Shown: positions 18,642-29,168, numbered from the stretch's first letter. The stretch is DNA of 64,000 nucleotides from Shimia ponticola (GCF_007995215.1 NZ_VCDK01000003.1:682001-746000); one strand, 5' to 3'. A program made the numbers and translations. The notes: generated by a model from the letters alone, not told the origin.

Positions 18642-19093
18642 AGCGGCAACTCCCGCCGGTCGAGAACCGAAGCCACCTGCATCAAAGCCTCAATGTCGGC
18701 GATATGCGGCAGCGTCAGGATGCTGTCGCGATAAAGCGTCTGATAATGCGTCATGTCGCGGGCAATCACAGACAGGCGAACATCGACACGTCCTAGAAAT
18801 GTCTGGATCTCGATCACTTCCGGCACCTTGCGGGCCGCAACGAGGAAATCGTCAAAAGCGCGGGTCTGGGTTTTGTCCAAAGTGATGCGCAGGCTGACCT
18901 CAACCGCATATCCCAGCGCTTTCCAATTTATGATGGCCTCTGTCCCAAGCAGAACACCGGTCTGACGCAGCTTGTCCAAGCGTCTGGTGACGGTGGCTTG
19001 CGGTACCCGCGCAGCATCCGCCAGCGCGGAAATGGGCTGACTGGGATCGCCCTGCAAATGGCGAAGAATGCGACGGTCTATGTCATCAAGCAT
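18638..19093 (-). CDS. Lrp/AsnC-family transcriptional regulator
   Basis: A 151-residue Lrp/AsnC protein with an N-terminal HTH (RRILRHLQGDPSQPISALA and PQATVTRRLDKLRQTG) and a C-terminal RAM domain (EIQTFLGRVDVRLSVIARDMTHY). First gene of a two-gene Lrp operon, divergent from ilvC across 130 bases. A dyad of ATTCTTCA and TGAAGAAT lies right at its start codon and could be the operator for itself and ilvC. The two Lrp proteins are similar in plan but not near-identical. Confidence 0.93.
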   Translation of the reverse strand: MLDDIDRRILRHLQGDPSQPISALADAARVPQATVTRRLDKLRQTGVLLGTEAIINWKALGYAVEVSLRITLDKTQTRAFDDFLVAARKVPEVIEIQTFLGRVDVRLSVIARDMTHYQTLYRDSILTLPHIADIEALMQVASVLDRRELPL

Positions 19094-19095
19094 GA

Positions 19096-19124
19096 ATTCT
19101 TCATAGCATGAGAGTTTGAAGAAT
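19096..19124. promoter_or_regulatory. Putative Lrp-type operator upstream of ilvC
   Basis: Inverted repeat ATTCTTCA-(13 bases)-TGAAGAAT in the divergent region between the Lrp pair and ilvC, starting three bases upstream of the first Lrp start. A/T-rich dyads of this spacing are typical for Lrp/AsnC binding. Seen in sequence; function inferred. Confidence 0.45.
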
Positions 19125-19169
19125 GAAAATCACGCGTGTCGGGCAATTAATGGGTCATTTAGCGCGTGA

Positions 19170-20246
<1,077 letters not shown>

Positions 20247-20252
20247 TGAAAA

Positions 20253-20284
20253 AGGCGGGTGCCCCCGTATTGGGGCACCCGCCT
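20253..20284 (+). terminator. Strong hairpin after ilvC
   Basis: Perfect 13-bp stem AGGCGGGTGCCCC / GGGGCACCCGCCT with a six-base loop, seven bases after the ilvC stop. There is no good T-run, so it may work with Rho or protect the 3' end; it can also serve the convergent small gene. Confidence 0.7.
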
Positions 20285-20317
20285 CTCCGTGGTCACTCCA
20301 CGAAATCTTGTGACGCT

Positions 20318-20482
20318 CTACGGCGCGCGGCGGTCGCTGGGCGCATCCACCGCCAGCGATGATTTTGGGATCGAGTCGTCATACTGACGCTCTTTGGTCT
20401 TGCGGCGCGACCACATTGCGCCCAGCACGATGAGTGCGAAGGTGGCGATTGGAAGGATGATCACCAGTGGAAAGCTTTCCAT
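20318..20482 (-). CDS. Small single-pass membrane protein, 54 residues
   Basis: A short gene with a strong AAGGAG seven bases before its ATG at 20482. The product starts MESFPLVIILPIATFALIVL: one N-terminal hydrophobic helix, then a positive cluster (WSRRKTKER) and a polar tail ending SDRRAP. The layout suggests a small inner-membrane protein with the tail in the cytoplasm. It is convergent with ilvC and divergent from the EamA transporter gene. The function is unknown. The good ribosome site and protein-like composition argue that it is real. Confidence 0.72.
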   Translation of the reverse strand: MESFPLVIILPIATFALIVLGAMWSRRKTKERQYDDSIPKSSLAVDAPSDRRAP

Positions 20483-20530
20483 TTTTCATCTCCTTAATTC
20501 GTTTGGCGCGGACCGATTGAAAGCACAACC

Positions 20531-21472
20531 GTGAACACCGGAAATAGTTCCAACCCCACTCTGCAAAGCTGGCTGATGGTCTGCATTCTCGGCGTGACGT
20601 GGGGCTCGACATTCCTTGTCACGGAGCTTGCGCTGGAAGGGATCAGCCCGTTTTGGCTTGCCGCTGGGCGACAGGTGATCGGTGCCTGCGTGATGGGTGT
20701 CGTGTGGATGCTGCTACGCTCTCCGGTGCGTCTGGGTAATGATCAACGCCCGCGATGGCCGTATCTAATGATTGCCGGTGTGACCTCGTCAGCGCTGCCT
20801 TTTGCGCTGTTGGCGTGGGGTCAGCAATACGTGACATCGGGCTTTGCCGGCGTTTCGATGGCGGCAGTCGCGCTCATTGTTCTGCCGCTGGCGCATTTCT
20901 TTGTTCCAGGCGAAAGGGCTGGCCCCCGCAGGATCATCGGATTTGTCATCGGGTTCATTGGCGTTTGTGTCTTGATCGGCGCGCGCGCATTCGACAGCTC
21001 TGGCGCTGCCTTGGAACCTTATGGCCGCTTGGCCTGCTTTGGCGCGGCGACGTGTTATGCGGTGTCATCGATCCTTCTGCGCAAATGCCCACCCATCCAT
21101 CCTATTGCCATGGCGACGCTGTTGATCTTCGTCGGCGCCGCTGTGTCGATCCCGGTTGCCTGGGCTTTCGAAGGCCCACCGCCCTTGCAGGACAACCTAC
21201 CGCCAAACGACGCGTTGATTGCCCTTGTGGGTCTCGGCCTAATTCCGACAGCGGCGGCCAATTTCCTGCGGGTCTTCGTGATCCGGACGGCAGGTCCGGT
21301 GTTCATGAGCATCACGAACTACATCGTCCCGATCTGGTCTGTGCTGGTCGGTGCATGGATTTTGGCCGAACCTGTGCCCGCTTCGTTGGGCCTATCGGCC
21401 GTGTTGATCCTGTTTGGCGTGGGCCTTAGCCAGTCGCGCGCTTTTGCGGCACTGCTCCGCCGCAACGCCTAA
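20531..21472 (+). CDS. EamA/DMT-family transporter
   Basis: A 313-residue inner-membrane protein with about ten hydrophobic helices in two EamA repeats (first: ILGVTWGSTFLVTELALEGISP; second: ATCYAVSSILLRKCPP). Such drug/metabolite transporters usually export small molecules such as amino acids; the substrate is not evident. The start is GTG at 20531. The 3' end overlaps folP convergently by four bases. One of three EamA proteins in this window. Confidence 0.9.
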   Translation: MNTGNSSNPTLQSWLMVCILGVTWGSTFLVTELALEGISPFWLAAGRQVIGACVMGVVWMLLRSPVRLGNDQRPRWPYLMIAGVTSSALPFALLAWGQQYVTSGFAGVSMAAVALIVLPLAHFFVPGERAGPRRIIGFVIGFIGVCVLIGARAFDSSGAALEPYGRLACFGAATCYAVSSILLRKCPPIHPIAMATLLIFVGAAVSIPVAWAFEGPPPLQDNLPPNDALIALVGLGLIPTAAANFLRVFVIRTAGPVFMSITNYIVPIWSVLVGAWILAEPVPASLGLSAVLILFGVGLSQSRAFAALLRRNA

Positions 21473-22452
21473 GGCGCGTGTATCGCTTGCCAGATCTTGA
21501 GCGCTTGGGCTGTGGCCTCGACATCATGCACCCGCAGGATTTGCGCGCCCTGAGCGACGGCGGCCAATGCAACGGCAACTGAGCCATGCACCCGCTCATC
21601 GGCTGCTTCGACATTTGTCAGGGTTCCGATGAATCGCTTTCGGGACGCCCCGACAAGCACCGGAACACCAAGCGAATGCAGAACACTGAGATGCGACAGA
21701 AGCGCGAGGTTGTGCTCTAGTGTTTTGCCAAAGCCGATACCCGGATCGACGATGATCCGCTCTGCCGGGATGCCAGCGGCCAATGCGGCATCCACGCGCC
21801 CCGCCAGATGTGTCAAAACCTCTCCCACGACATCTTCGTAGGTGGGATTGCGTTGCATCGTCTCCGGGGTGCCTTGCGCATGCATCAGACAGATTGGCAC
21901 ACCTGCCTCTGCGGCCACGCTGGCCATGTCCGGATCAAACTCCATCGCCGAGACGTCATTGATCAGAGACGCGCCGGCTTTCACAGCGGCTTTCGCGACT
22001 TCGGACTTGCGCGTGTCGATCGAGATTGGGACCGACAACACGCGGCTCAGTTCGGCAATCACCGGAACCGTGCGATCAATCTCTTCTCCGACTTCGACAT
22101 ATGCCGCGCCGGGGCGTGTGCTTTCGCCGCCAATGTCCAATATCGTTGCGCCTTGCGACACCATCTGTATCGCAGCGTCGACGGCGCCGCCAACATCGGT
22201 GAGCCGTCCACCATCGGAAAAGCTATCTGGCGTGACGTTCAAAATGCCCATGATCTGGGGGCGGTCCATCGGCAGACCGCAGATCGCCGCGCGCGGTGAC
22301 GTCAGTTTGCGCAAAACCTCTGGATCAAGATCGCCAACCGCACAAACACCGCCCGGCAACCGCTCGACAGTGTCGAAGCGGCACCATCCCCCTGCAAGGC
22401 ACGCCTGCCCTGCAAGCGTCGGAAGCGCGCGATAGATCGGCGATTGGCTCAC
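21469..22452 (-). CDS. folP: Dihydropteroate synthase
   Basis: FolP condenses p-aminobenzoate with dihydropterin pyrophosphate in folate synthesis; it is the sulfonamide target. The family signature MGILNVTPDSFSDGG is followed by ILDIGGESTRPGA, PISIDTRKSEVAKAA, LINDVSA and VPVLVGASRKRFIG. At 327 residues it is longer than the usual 270-280 owing to an N-terminal extension of about 65 residues before the signature, common in Rhodobacterales. It overlaps the upstream folB-like gene by four bases, so the two form a folate operon. Confidence 0.96.
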   Translation of the reverse strand: MSQSPIYRALPTLAGQACLAGGWCRFDTVERLPGGVCAVGDLDPEVLRKLTSPRAAICGLPMDRPQIMGILNVTPDSFSDGGRLTDVGGAVDAAIQMVSQGATILDIGGESTRPGAAYVEVGEEIDRTVPVIAELSRVLSVPISIDTRKSEVAKAAVKAGASLINDVSAMEFDPDMASVAAEAGVPICLMHAQGTPETMQRNPTYEDVVGEVLTHLAGRVDAALAAGIPAERIIVDPGIGFGKTLEHNLALLSHLSVLHSLGVPVLVGASRKRFIGTLTNVEAADERVHGSVAVALAAVAQGAQILRVHDVEATAQALKIWQAIHAP

Positions 22453-23381
22453 AGCGCGACCTCTGAAATCGCCGCGAAACGCGCCTCAATTGCGTTTTGT
22501 TGGGGTTCCATGCCGACAAACACGATTTCGGCTGCGTTCATTTCACCTGCGAACCAAGCCACCAAAGCGGGAATATCCGTCACACTTACTCCCGGCCCCT
22601 CCACGGAATCGAGTACAAGCTTAGACGGAGCCCAGACACTGATCTGATCATTCCGCAGACCCCAATCGAGTTCGGTCCGCGTTTCCACAACCACGCAGCG
22701 GTCATCATGGCTTGCCAGGACCCACGCATTTTGTTCGATCGCGAGAAGATCAATGCGCCGTTGCACCATTTTATGGTTCGGCACACGCACCGCTGGCGCG
22801 TCGTTGAACCCGACGCAGAGGATGACGGGTCGTTCATGACGTTCCGCCACATCGATCCAGTCAGTCAGTCGGTCCGACGCAATGGCGGCATTCGACAGGC
22901 AAAGGATGATGGGTTCAGGCGTATCAGCCAGCGCGCGAACACCCTGATCCGCGGGTTTGGTTCTGGCAATTTCGACGCCCAATGTACCGGGGCCACGGTC
23001 CAGCTTTTCAATGCGAACGAATGCGCGCAAAGCCTGCGGTTCCAATAGAATTCGGTCCGCCACACGCTCGGCCAGGGTTTCGAGAAGGTTCAATCGCTCT
23101 TCCGACAACTCGCCTTCGATTGCCTCGGTGATGCGGTCATAAGACAGGATCAGGTCCACATCATCCGCCAGATTTGCGGGAAGTGGCGCAACTTCGACCA
23201 CAACATTGAAACGAATGCGCTGAGTGACCCCGCGCTCGGCTTGAAACGCACCGATTTCAACCTCAACAACATGATCCCGGACCGAGATCCGATCACGCAA
23301 GTCTGGGGCGGTGGCGGCTGCGCGCTCCGCAGGGTGGGCAAAGGCCAAAGTCACATCATCCGTCACGGCGCGCGCTTTCAT
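22449..23381 (-). CDS. folB: Dihydroneopterin aldolase (FolB) with extra C-terminal half
   Basis: The N-terminal half (about residues 30-145) is a FolB domain: DRISVRDHVVEVEIGAFQAE, VVVEVAPLPA, the catalytic-Lys region (FVRIEKLDRGPGTLGVEI) and LLETLAERVADRIL. FolB cleaves dihydroneopterin to hydroxymethyldihydropterin. The protein has 310 residues where FolB normally has about 120. The remaining 165 residues (IILCLSNAAIASDRLTDWIDVAERHERP and on) match no domain I can name. The extension is translated in frame and coupled by four bases to folP, so it probably has a role in the same pathway. Confidence 0.85.
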   Translation of the reverse strand: MKARAVTDDVTLAFAHPAERAAATAPDLRDRISVRDHVVEVEIGAFQAERGVTQRIRFNVVVEVAPLPANLADDVDLILSYDRITEAIEGELSEERLNLLETLAERVADRILLEPQALRAFVRIEKLDRGPGTLGVEIARTKPADQGVRALADTPEPIILCLSNAAIASDRLTDWIDVAERHERPVILCVGFNDAPAVRVPNHKMVQRRIDLLAIEQNAWVLASHDDRCVVVETRTELDWGLRNDQISVWAPSKLVLDSVEGPGVSVTDIPALVAWFAGEMNAAEIVFVGMEPQQNAIEARFAAISEVAL

Positions 23382-23494
23382 TTGTTTCTTTGCCCGGACC
23401 TAACCCAATCGCATTGCGGCGAACAGTCCGAGACCGACACCGACGCGCGTGAACCGGCACAAGATGTGTCCGCTTAGATGCGAGACACGGCTCG

Positions 23495-24130
23495 TTAGCC
23501 TTTACGGTAAAACTTGTGGACACCGATCGTCGCGGTGTGCTCGAACACGCGGCTCCAGCGTGGGCGCACGGCAGTCGTGTGATAGTATAGCGCGCCGTCC
23601 GTCAGGTCGCCTGCACCACCATCCATCGCGAGGCGCGCGACTTTGCCCACCATTTCATAGGCGCGCGGTTCGTGGATGGTTTCGGCTTTGCCGTCGCAGG
23701 TGTAGGTGAATTGGCAGGCGAACTTACGGCCTGTCCCTTGATTGATCACCTTGCAGATGGAGTTCGGAAACGCGGTGCTTCTGACACGGTTTAGGATAAC
23801 CTCAGCAACGGCAAACTGGCCGCGCACCGTTTCACCGCGCGCTTCAAAGTACAATGCCTCTGCCAAGCACTCCCACTGCTTGCCGCCCTTCGCCACAGGC
23901 TGAGAGCGCAGCCAAGCCTTGGTGAAGGTGATCGCCGGACCGTCCAAAGCAGCTGGTTTTTCGACCGGCGGACGCATCAGGTTGGCAGTGCTGGTTGGGT
24001 CCAGGGTGGCAAGTGTGCGCACCTCAAGAGACATGGCACGATCCAATGCACTGCTGCCCTGAGCCCATCCGATAACAGGCGATAGCAGAAGAAATAGAGC
24101 AGCTAGAATGACTTTGTCGGCAGACTTCAT
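23495..24130 (-). CDS. Secreted cell wall hydrolase, SleB-like
   Basis: A 211-residue protein with an N-terminal signal peptide (KVILAALFLLLSPVIGWAQG, cleavage after WAQ) and a C-terminal Hydrolase_2/SleB domain containing CLAEALYFEARGE (catalytic-Glu region), AVAEVILNRV and ALYYHTT. SleB-type enzymes cut peptidoglycan glycan strands. It would act in the periplasm in wall remodelling. No neighbouring gene points to a specific process. Confidence 0.9.
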   Translation of the reverse strand: MKSADKVILAALFLLLSPVIGWAQGSSALDRAMSLEVRTLATLDPTSTANLMRPPVEKPAALDGPAITFTKAWLRSQPVAKGGKQWECLAEALYFEARGETVRGQFAVAEVILNRVRSTAFPNSICKVINQGTGRKFACQFTYTCDGKAETIHEPRAYEMVGKVARLAMDGGAGDLTDGALYYHTTAVRPRWSRVFEHTATIGVHKFYRKG

Positions 24131-24250
24131 CTAGGACATCCACGATTGCTTAATCGCGTGGCATTAAGCAAATTCATGCGCAGAGTCCAGTTTGGCCCCT
24201 GCGCGGCCACGTGACGCGGATCATGTAGGGCGTGATTCAGAGATTCAACA

Positions 24251-26788
24251 TCATCTGGTAGTCAATTGATCTTCAATGGCAATTTGCGCTGCGGCAAGGC
24301 GCGCACCCGGCACGCGAAACGGCGAGCAAGAGACATAGTCGAACCCTGCGGCACGGCACATGCGAATCGCCTCGGGGTCGGCACCATGTTCACCACAAAT
24401 CGAAAGTTTGACGTCCGGACGCGCGGCGCGCCCGCGCTCCGCGCCCAATTGCAACAACTCGCCCACACCGTCGCTATCAAGTCTGTGAAACGGGTCCTCA
24501 GGGTACACACCCTTTTGCACATAGGCCGACATGAAGCGTCCGGCATCGTCGCGCGACAGCCCATAGGTCATTTGTGTTAGATCGTTCGTCCCAAAACTGA
24601 GAAATTCCGCATTCTGCACAATTTCGCCCGAGCGTAGGGCTGCGCGTGGCGTCTCGACCATGACGCCCAGCGAATAGTCGACATCAACACCCGTCTCGGT
24701 CCGGACCTCGGCCGCCACGGCATCCACCCGTTTCTTGACAAGCTCGACCTCGCGCTTGGCTGAGATGAGCGGGATCATGATCTCTGGAGAGATGTTTCCA
24801 ACCGCGATTGCCGCCTCCAAGATAGCGCGGGCTTGCATGTCATAGATTTCGGGAACTGTGATGCCCAGACGTACCCCGCGCATGCCTAGCATGGGGTTGT
24901 ATTCGCTGAGTGCCTCAATACGGCTCTCGACTTCTTTGACCGGCAGGTCGAGCGCACTGGCCAGTTCGCGAAGCCCGCGGCGGTCCTGTGGCAGGAACTC
25001 GTGCAAGGGCGGATCAAGCAACCGCACACAAACGGGCAGCCCCTTCATGATCGTGAACAACTGCTCAAAATCGGCACGTTGCATCGGCAAGAGCCGGTCC
25101 AAAACCGCGCGGCGGTCTTCTGCACTGTCGGCAAAGATCATCTCGCGCATGACAACAAGACGCTCGGCTTCAAAGAACATGTGCTCCGTCCGGCACAGCC
25201 CAATGCCGTCGGCAGAGAACCCGGCAGAGCGCAAGGCCTCTTCTGCCGTGTCGGCGTTGGCGCGAATGTCGATGTCGCGCATCTCATCGGCCCAAGTCAA
25301 AAGGGTCGTCACACTATCGTCCAACCCGGCTTCTATCATGGGCACATCGCCGACAATGATATCGCCGGTGCTGCCATCGACTGCGATTACGTCGCCTTCT
25401 TTCAGGATCGAGCCTGCGCACAGAATGCGACGCTCACCCTCCTGAACCGTCAAATCCGACGCGCCCACAACACAGGGCAGCCCAAGACCCCGGCCGATCA
25501 CCGCCGCGTGGCTGGTGATACCGCCCCGCTCGGTCACGACGGCATCGGCTGCATGCATGCCTCGAATGTCCTCTGGCCCCGTTTCGCGGCGCACGAGCAC
25601 ACACTTTTCCCCACGCGCCTGAGCGGCTTGCGCGGCAGCGGCGCTAAAGACCACCTTGCCAGATGCGGCACCGGGGCTGGCTCCGATCCCGCGTGCCACA
25701 ACATTCCGCGGCGCATTTGGCGCGATTTGGCGGTGCAAGAGTTCCGAGAGCGTGGCTGGTTCGATGCGCATCAGCGCCTCGGCCTTTGAGATGATGCCAT
25801 CCTGAGCCAAGGCAACGGCGACGGTCACCGTCGCACGCGATGCCCTCGGAAGACGGATTGCATCCAGAATCGCAATTCTTCCGTCTTCGAGCACGAACTC
25901 GATCTGCATTTCTTCGCGCAGACGTTGTCGCGACAGATCACCCATCCGCACCAAATCGTCAAAGGCCTCTGGCGCGCGCTCTTGCAGCGACTGGCCCCGA
26001 CTGTCCCGCGCGAGATATATTGCAGCACTATCGGCGTTCAACGCGTCCCGCCCTTGGGATTGCGACAGGTAGCGTCCGGTGACCTGCGGCGCACCGGTTT
26101 GATCATCGACAAACTGGATCACGCCAGCGCCACTTTCTCCGGGGCCAACACCCAAAGCCATCGCTTGAATCACCAAGCCCAGACCTGCGTCCGCAGGTGC
26201 TCCTTTGGCCTGACGCAATAGCCGCGCCGACGTGCCGTTCCAAGCGCGCGCCATCGAGCGCAGAACACCGCTTAATTGTTCTGCAATGTCTTGAGGAAAA
26301 GGCTCTTCGGCCTCGTCCTCATAGGCCGCCAGCGCCCCTGCCAAGGCGACGGCGTCAGGCTCATCCGGTAGATAAAACGCGTCAGGGTCCAAACGCGCGA
26401 CATGTACGGCGTAGGCCTGAATAAAACGCAGATAGAGCGTGGTCGCTGCCGTTTCTCCAACGGTGCGTGACAATTCGGCGTGACGAGCATTGTTCATGCC
26501 GATGTTCAAAATGGCACCCGGCCCACCCCAATCCGCGTGCTCCGACGACGGACGCACAGACAAAAGGGCATCCTTGTCAAAAGGCTCAAGAAATGCGGTC
26601 ACGTCGCGATGCTGCCCGTCCGCGATGGCGCGCACAGTCTCAAAGCACAGTGCCACCGTTGTGGGGACCGGCATGTCCAGCCGGATCAACCGCTGCAGGC
26701 ATTTCGCACGCCCACCGTGCCACGCTGCTTTCATCGCGGCGGTCGGTGTGATGGGGACTATGTCCTTGATCTCATGGTGTTGCTGCAT
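24251..26788 (-). CDS. Pyruvate phosphate dikinase-like / PEP-utilising enzyme with divergent N-terminal half
   Basis: An 845-residue protein. The middle swivelling domain has VVTERGGITSHAAVIGRG with phospho-His427, and the C-terminal TIM barrel ends with CGEHGADP and YVSCSPFRVPGARLAAAQ carrying Cys821. Both are hallmarks of pyruvate phosphate dikinase (pyruvate + ATP + Pi to PEP). The N-terminal nucleotide-binding part is weaker: GGRAKCLQRLIRLDMPVP replaces the usual GGKGA.L.EM block, and LLSVRPSSEHADWGGPGAILN replaces the SGAxxSMPGMMDT loop. ATP use or the substrate may therefore differ. The start at 26788 has AGAAGG upstream; 26821 is an alternative. Confidence 0.78.
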   Translation of the reverse strand: MQQHHEIKDIVPITPTAAMKAAWHGGRAKCLQRLIRLDMPVPTTVALCFETVRAIADGQHRDVTAFLEPFDKDALLSVRPSSEHADWGGPGAILNIGMNNARHAELSRTVGETAATTLYLRFIQAYAVHVARLDPDAFYLPDEPDAVALAGALAAYEDEAEEPFPQDIAEQLSGVLRSMARAWNGTSARLLRQAKGAPADAGLGLVIQAMALGVGPGESGAGVIQFVDDQTGAPQVTGRYLSQSQGRDALNADSAAIYLARDSRGQSLQERAPEAFDDLVRMGDLSRQRLREEMQIEFVLEDGRIAILDAIRLPRASRATVTVAVALAQDGIISKAEALMRIEPATLSELLHRQIAPNAPRNVVARGIGASPGAASGKVVFSAAAAQAAQARGEKCVLVRRETGPEDIRGMHAADAVVTERGGITSHAAVIGRGLGLPCVVGASDLTVQEGERRILCAGSILKEGDVIAVDGSTGDIIVGDVPMIEAGLDDSVTTLLTWADEMRDIDIRANADTAEEALRSAGFSADGIGLCRTEHMFFEAERLVVMREMIFADSAEDRRAVLDRLLPMQRADFEQLFTIMKGLPVCVRLLDPPLHEFLPQDRRGLRELASALDLPVKEVESRIEALSEYNPMLGMRGVRLGITVPEIYDMQARAILEAAIAVGNISPEIMIPLISAKREVELVKKRVDAVAAEVRTETGVDVDYSLGVMVETPRAALRSGEIVQNAEFLSFGTNDLTQMTYGLSRDDAGRFMSAYVQKGVYPEDPFHRLDSDGVGELLQLGAERGRAARPDVKLSICGEHGADPEAIRMCRAAGFDYVSCSPFRVPGARLAAAQIAIEDQLTTR

Positions 26789-26899
26789 TGCGGCATTCCT
26801 TCTGCGCGCAAGGCTAGGCATTTAACGATTCGGCGCAAGTGCGACGGTGCGTAGGGGTCTTTGTAACGCAGGCACGACAGTTGACGCGCCTGCGGCTGA

Positions 26900-29164
26900 C
26901 TATCCTTCGATCTTGCTGAGATCGGCGACCTGACCAACCGTCTGGCGGATGCGGCTGAGCAGATTCAGGCGGTTTCGACGGATGATCGCGCTATCTGCAT
27001 TGACCTGAACGGCCTCAAAGAACGCATCAATCGGCGCGCGAAGTGCCGCCATGGCCGACATGGCCGACGCAAAATCCTCGGCTTCCATCGCTGGCTTGAT
27101 TGCAGCATCCGCCGCATCTAGTGCCGCAAACAGCGCGCGTTCCTCGTCCGCTTCTGCGAATTTCACGTCTGCCCCGTAAGAATACTCCACACCGTCCTTT
27201 TCCTCGGCCTGCGTCAGGATGTTGTTCGCGCGTTTGAAACCTTGGACGAGGTTTTCGCCATCGTCGGTTTTCAGGAAGGCCTGCAGCGCTTCGGCGCGTT
27301 TGACGAGGAGAACGAGGTCATCGTTGCCCGGCATTGCGAGAGACGCATCGATGACGTCATGCGAAATGCCGCGGTCGCGGAGGTAGACCTTCAGGCGGTC
27401 GTGGAAGAACGACAACAGATCTGCACCCAAGTCAGCCAAACTTGGCAAACGCCCATCTTCGCCTTCGGTCAGTGACAAGTTACCCTCGACGAAAATCTGA
27501 CGCATTGTTTCAAAGGATAGCTCTTCCTCAATGACCTGATCTTCAGCCAACACGATCATAGCCGGATGCCATCTTGTCGAATCTTCTCCGGCGTCTTGGA
27601 ATTCATACAACTTCCAAGAAGCACCCATCCGCCGGGCGACTTGAACTAATTGTCTCTCGATAAATGCGCCCAAAGAAACCCGACTCTCGGTTTCTTGAAG
27701 GATCCGAATAACACCCAATGCAGCACGGCGCAGCGCAAATGGGTCCTTCGACCCGGTCGGCTTTTCATCAATCGCCCAGAAGCCGGTCAGCACGTCCAGC
27801 TTTTCAGCCAGCGAAACTGCGACAGACACCGCTGCGGTCGGCACATCATCAGATGGCCCCAGCGGCGCGTAATGCTCTTCGCAGGCCGCAGCCACCTCAG
27901 GTTCCATTCCTGCGGCTTCGGCGTAGTAACGGCCCATCAGCCCCTGGAGTTCAGGGAACTCATAGACCATCTCAGACGACAGATCGGCCTTGGCCACCCG
28001 CGCGGCCTTCTCTGCCAGATCGGCATCCGCACCGACGACTGGAGCCAGTTCCCGCGCAAGAGTTGCGATCCGGTCGATCCGTTCGGCCAGCGTGCCCAGC
28101 TTGTTGTGGAAGGTCACGTTTTTCAGCGCGTCCTGCCAGTCGCCCATGCCTGCCTTGGCCACGCGCAGGTCGTTTTCCCAGAAAAATTTGGCATCCGCCA
28201 AACGCGCCGCCAGAACCTTTTGATTACCCGCAAGGATCGTCGCGCCGTTGTCGGCGGTTTCGCGGTTGGCGACCGTTACGAACTTTTCGATCCGGCCTGT
28301 CTTTGGGTTTTTCACCGAGAAGAATTTCTGATGCTCTTTCATCGAGGTCTGCAAAACCTCTGGCGGCAATTCGAGGAACTCTTCATCAATGTTGCCCATC
28401 AGGACAACGGGCCATTCCACCAGCCCGGCAACTTCGGCCAGCAACCCGCGATCTTCGACAACCTCCAGCCCATTGGCAAAGGCGGCGTTGGTCGCGTCGT
28501 GCCAGATCATCTCGGCCCGTTCATCCGGGCGAAGAACGACCTTGGCGCGTTTGAGCTTGGCTTCGTAGTCATCGAATGACGACACAGCGAACCGATCAGG
28601 CGACAGGAACCGATGTCCGCCAGTGGTGTTGCCCGATGCAAAACCATCCACCTCCAACGGCACGACCTCCGCGCCCTCTTCATCCGCCAGGATGCACAGG
28701 ATCGACTGCAAGGGACGCACCCAGCGCAGGCTGCCGGACCCCCAGCGCATGGATTTGGGCCATGGGAAGTTGCGGATGGTGGCGGTCAGAACCTCTGCGA
28801 TGATCTCGGCTGCCGGGCGGCCGGGTTTGGTCATCTTGGCAAAATAGACCTGACCTTTCTTGTCATCGCGGATTTCAAGATCATCCAACGTCAGGCCAAC
28901 ACCACGCAGGAAGCCTTCGATGGCTTTCTCTGGCGCACCGACCTTTGGACCTTTGCGTTCCTCGATCACGGTCGGGCTCTCGGCCAAGAGGCCATTCACC
29001 GTCAGGGTAAGACGGCGCGGCGTCGCAAACGCCATCGCACCGGCATAGGTCAGGCCCGCCTCGACCAGACCATTCGTCACCAGCTTTTGCAGGTCTTCGG
29101 ACGCACGCTTTTGCATGCCCGCCGGGATTTCCTCGGAAAAGAGTTCGATCAAGAGATCAGGCAT
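26900..29164 (-). CDS. glyS: Glycine-tRNA ligase beta subunit
   Basis: The 754-residue beta subunit of bacterial alpha2beta2 glycyl-tRNA synthetase. The start MPDLLIELFSEEIPAGMQ is the family N-terminus, and KGPKVGAPEKAIEGFLRGVG and LMGRYYAEAAGM are typical. The C-terminal part holds the HD/anticodon-binding region. Upstream alternative starts extend into the preceding gene and are rejected. It lies downstream of glyQ with a DUF6446 gene between them, an order I know from Rhodobacterales. Confidence 0.97.
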   Translation of the reverse strand: MPDLLIELFSEEIPAGMQKRASEDLQKLVTNGLVEAGLTYAGAMAFATPRRLTLTVNGLLAESPTVIEERKGPKVGAPEKAIEGFLRGVGLTLDDLEIRDDKKGQVYFAKMTKPGRPAAEIIAEVLTATIRNFPWPKSMRWGSGSLRWVRPLQSILCILADEEGAEVVPLEVDGFASGNTTGGHRFLSPDRFAVSSFDDYEAKLKRAKVVLRPDERAEMIWHDATNAAFANGLEVVEDRGLLAEVAGLVEWPVVLMGNIDEEFLELPPEVLQTSMKEHQKFFSVKNPKTGRIEKFVTVANRETADNGATILAGNQKVLAARLADAKFFWENDLRVAKAGMGDWQDALKNVTFHNKLGTLAERIDRIATLARELAPVVGADADLAEKAARVAKADLSSEMVYEFPELQGLMGRYYAEAAGMEPEVAAACEEHYAPLGPSDDVPTAAVSVAVSLAEKLDVLTGFWAIDEKPTGSKDPFALRRAALGVIRILQETESRVSLGAFIERQLVQVARRMGASWKLYEFQDAGEDSTRWHPAMIVLAEDQVIEEELSFETMRQIFVEGNLSLTEGEDGRLPSLADLGADLLSFFHDRLKVYLRDRGISHDVIDASLAMPGNDDLVLLVKRAEALQAFLKTDDGENLVQGFKRANNILTQAEEKDGVEYSYGADVKFAEADEERALFAALDAADAAIKPAMEAEDFASAMSAMAALRAPIDAFFEAVQVNADSAIIRRNRLNLLSRIRQTVGQVADLSKIEG

Positions 29165-29168
29165 GAGT

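Noticed and set aside
27718-28554. 278-codon plus-strand frame within glyS
   Set aside because: Antisense shadow of glyS; Arg/Pro-rich.
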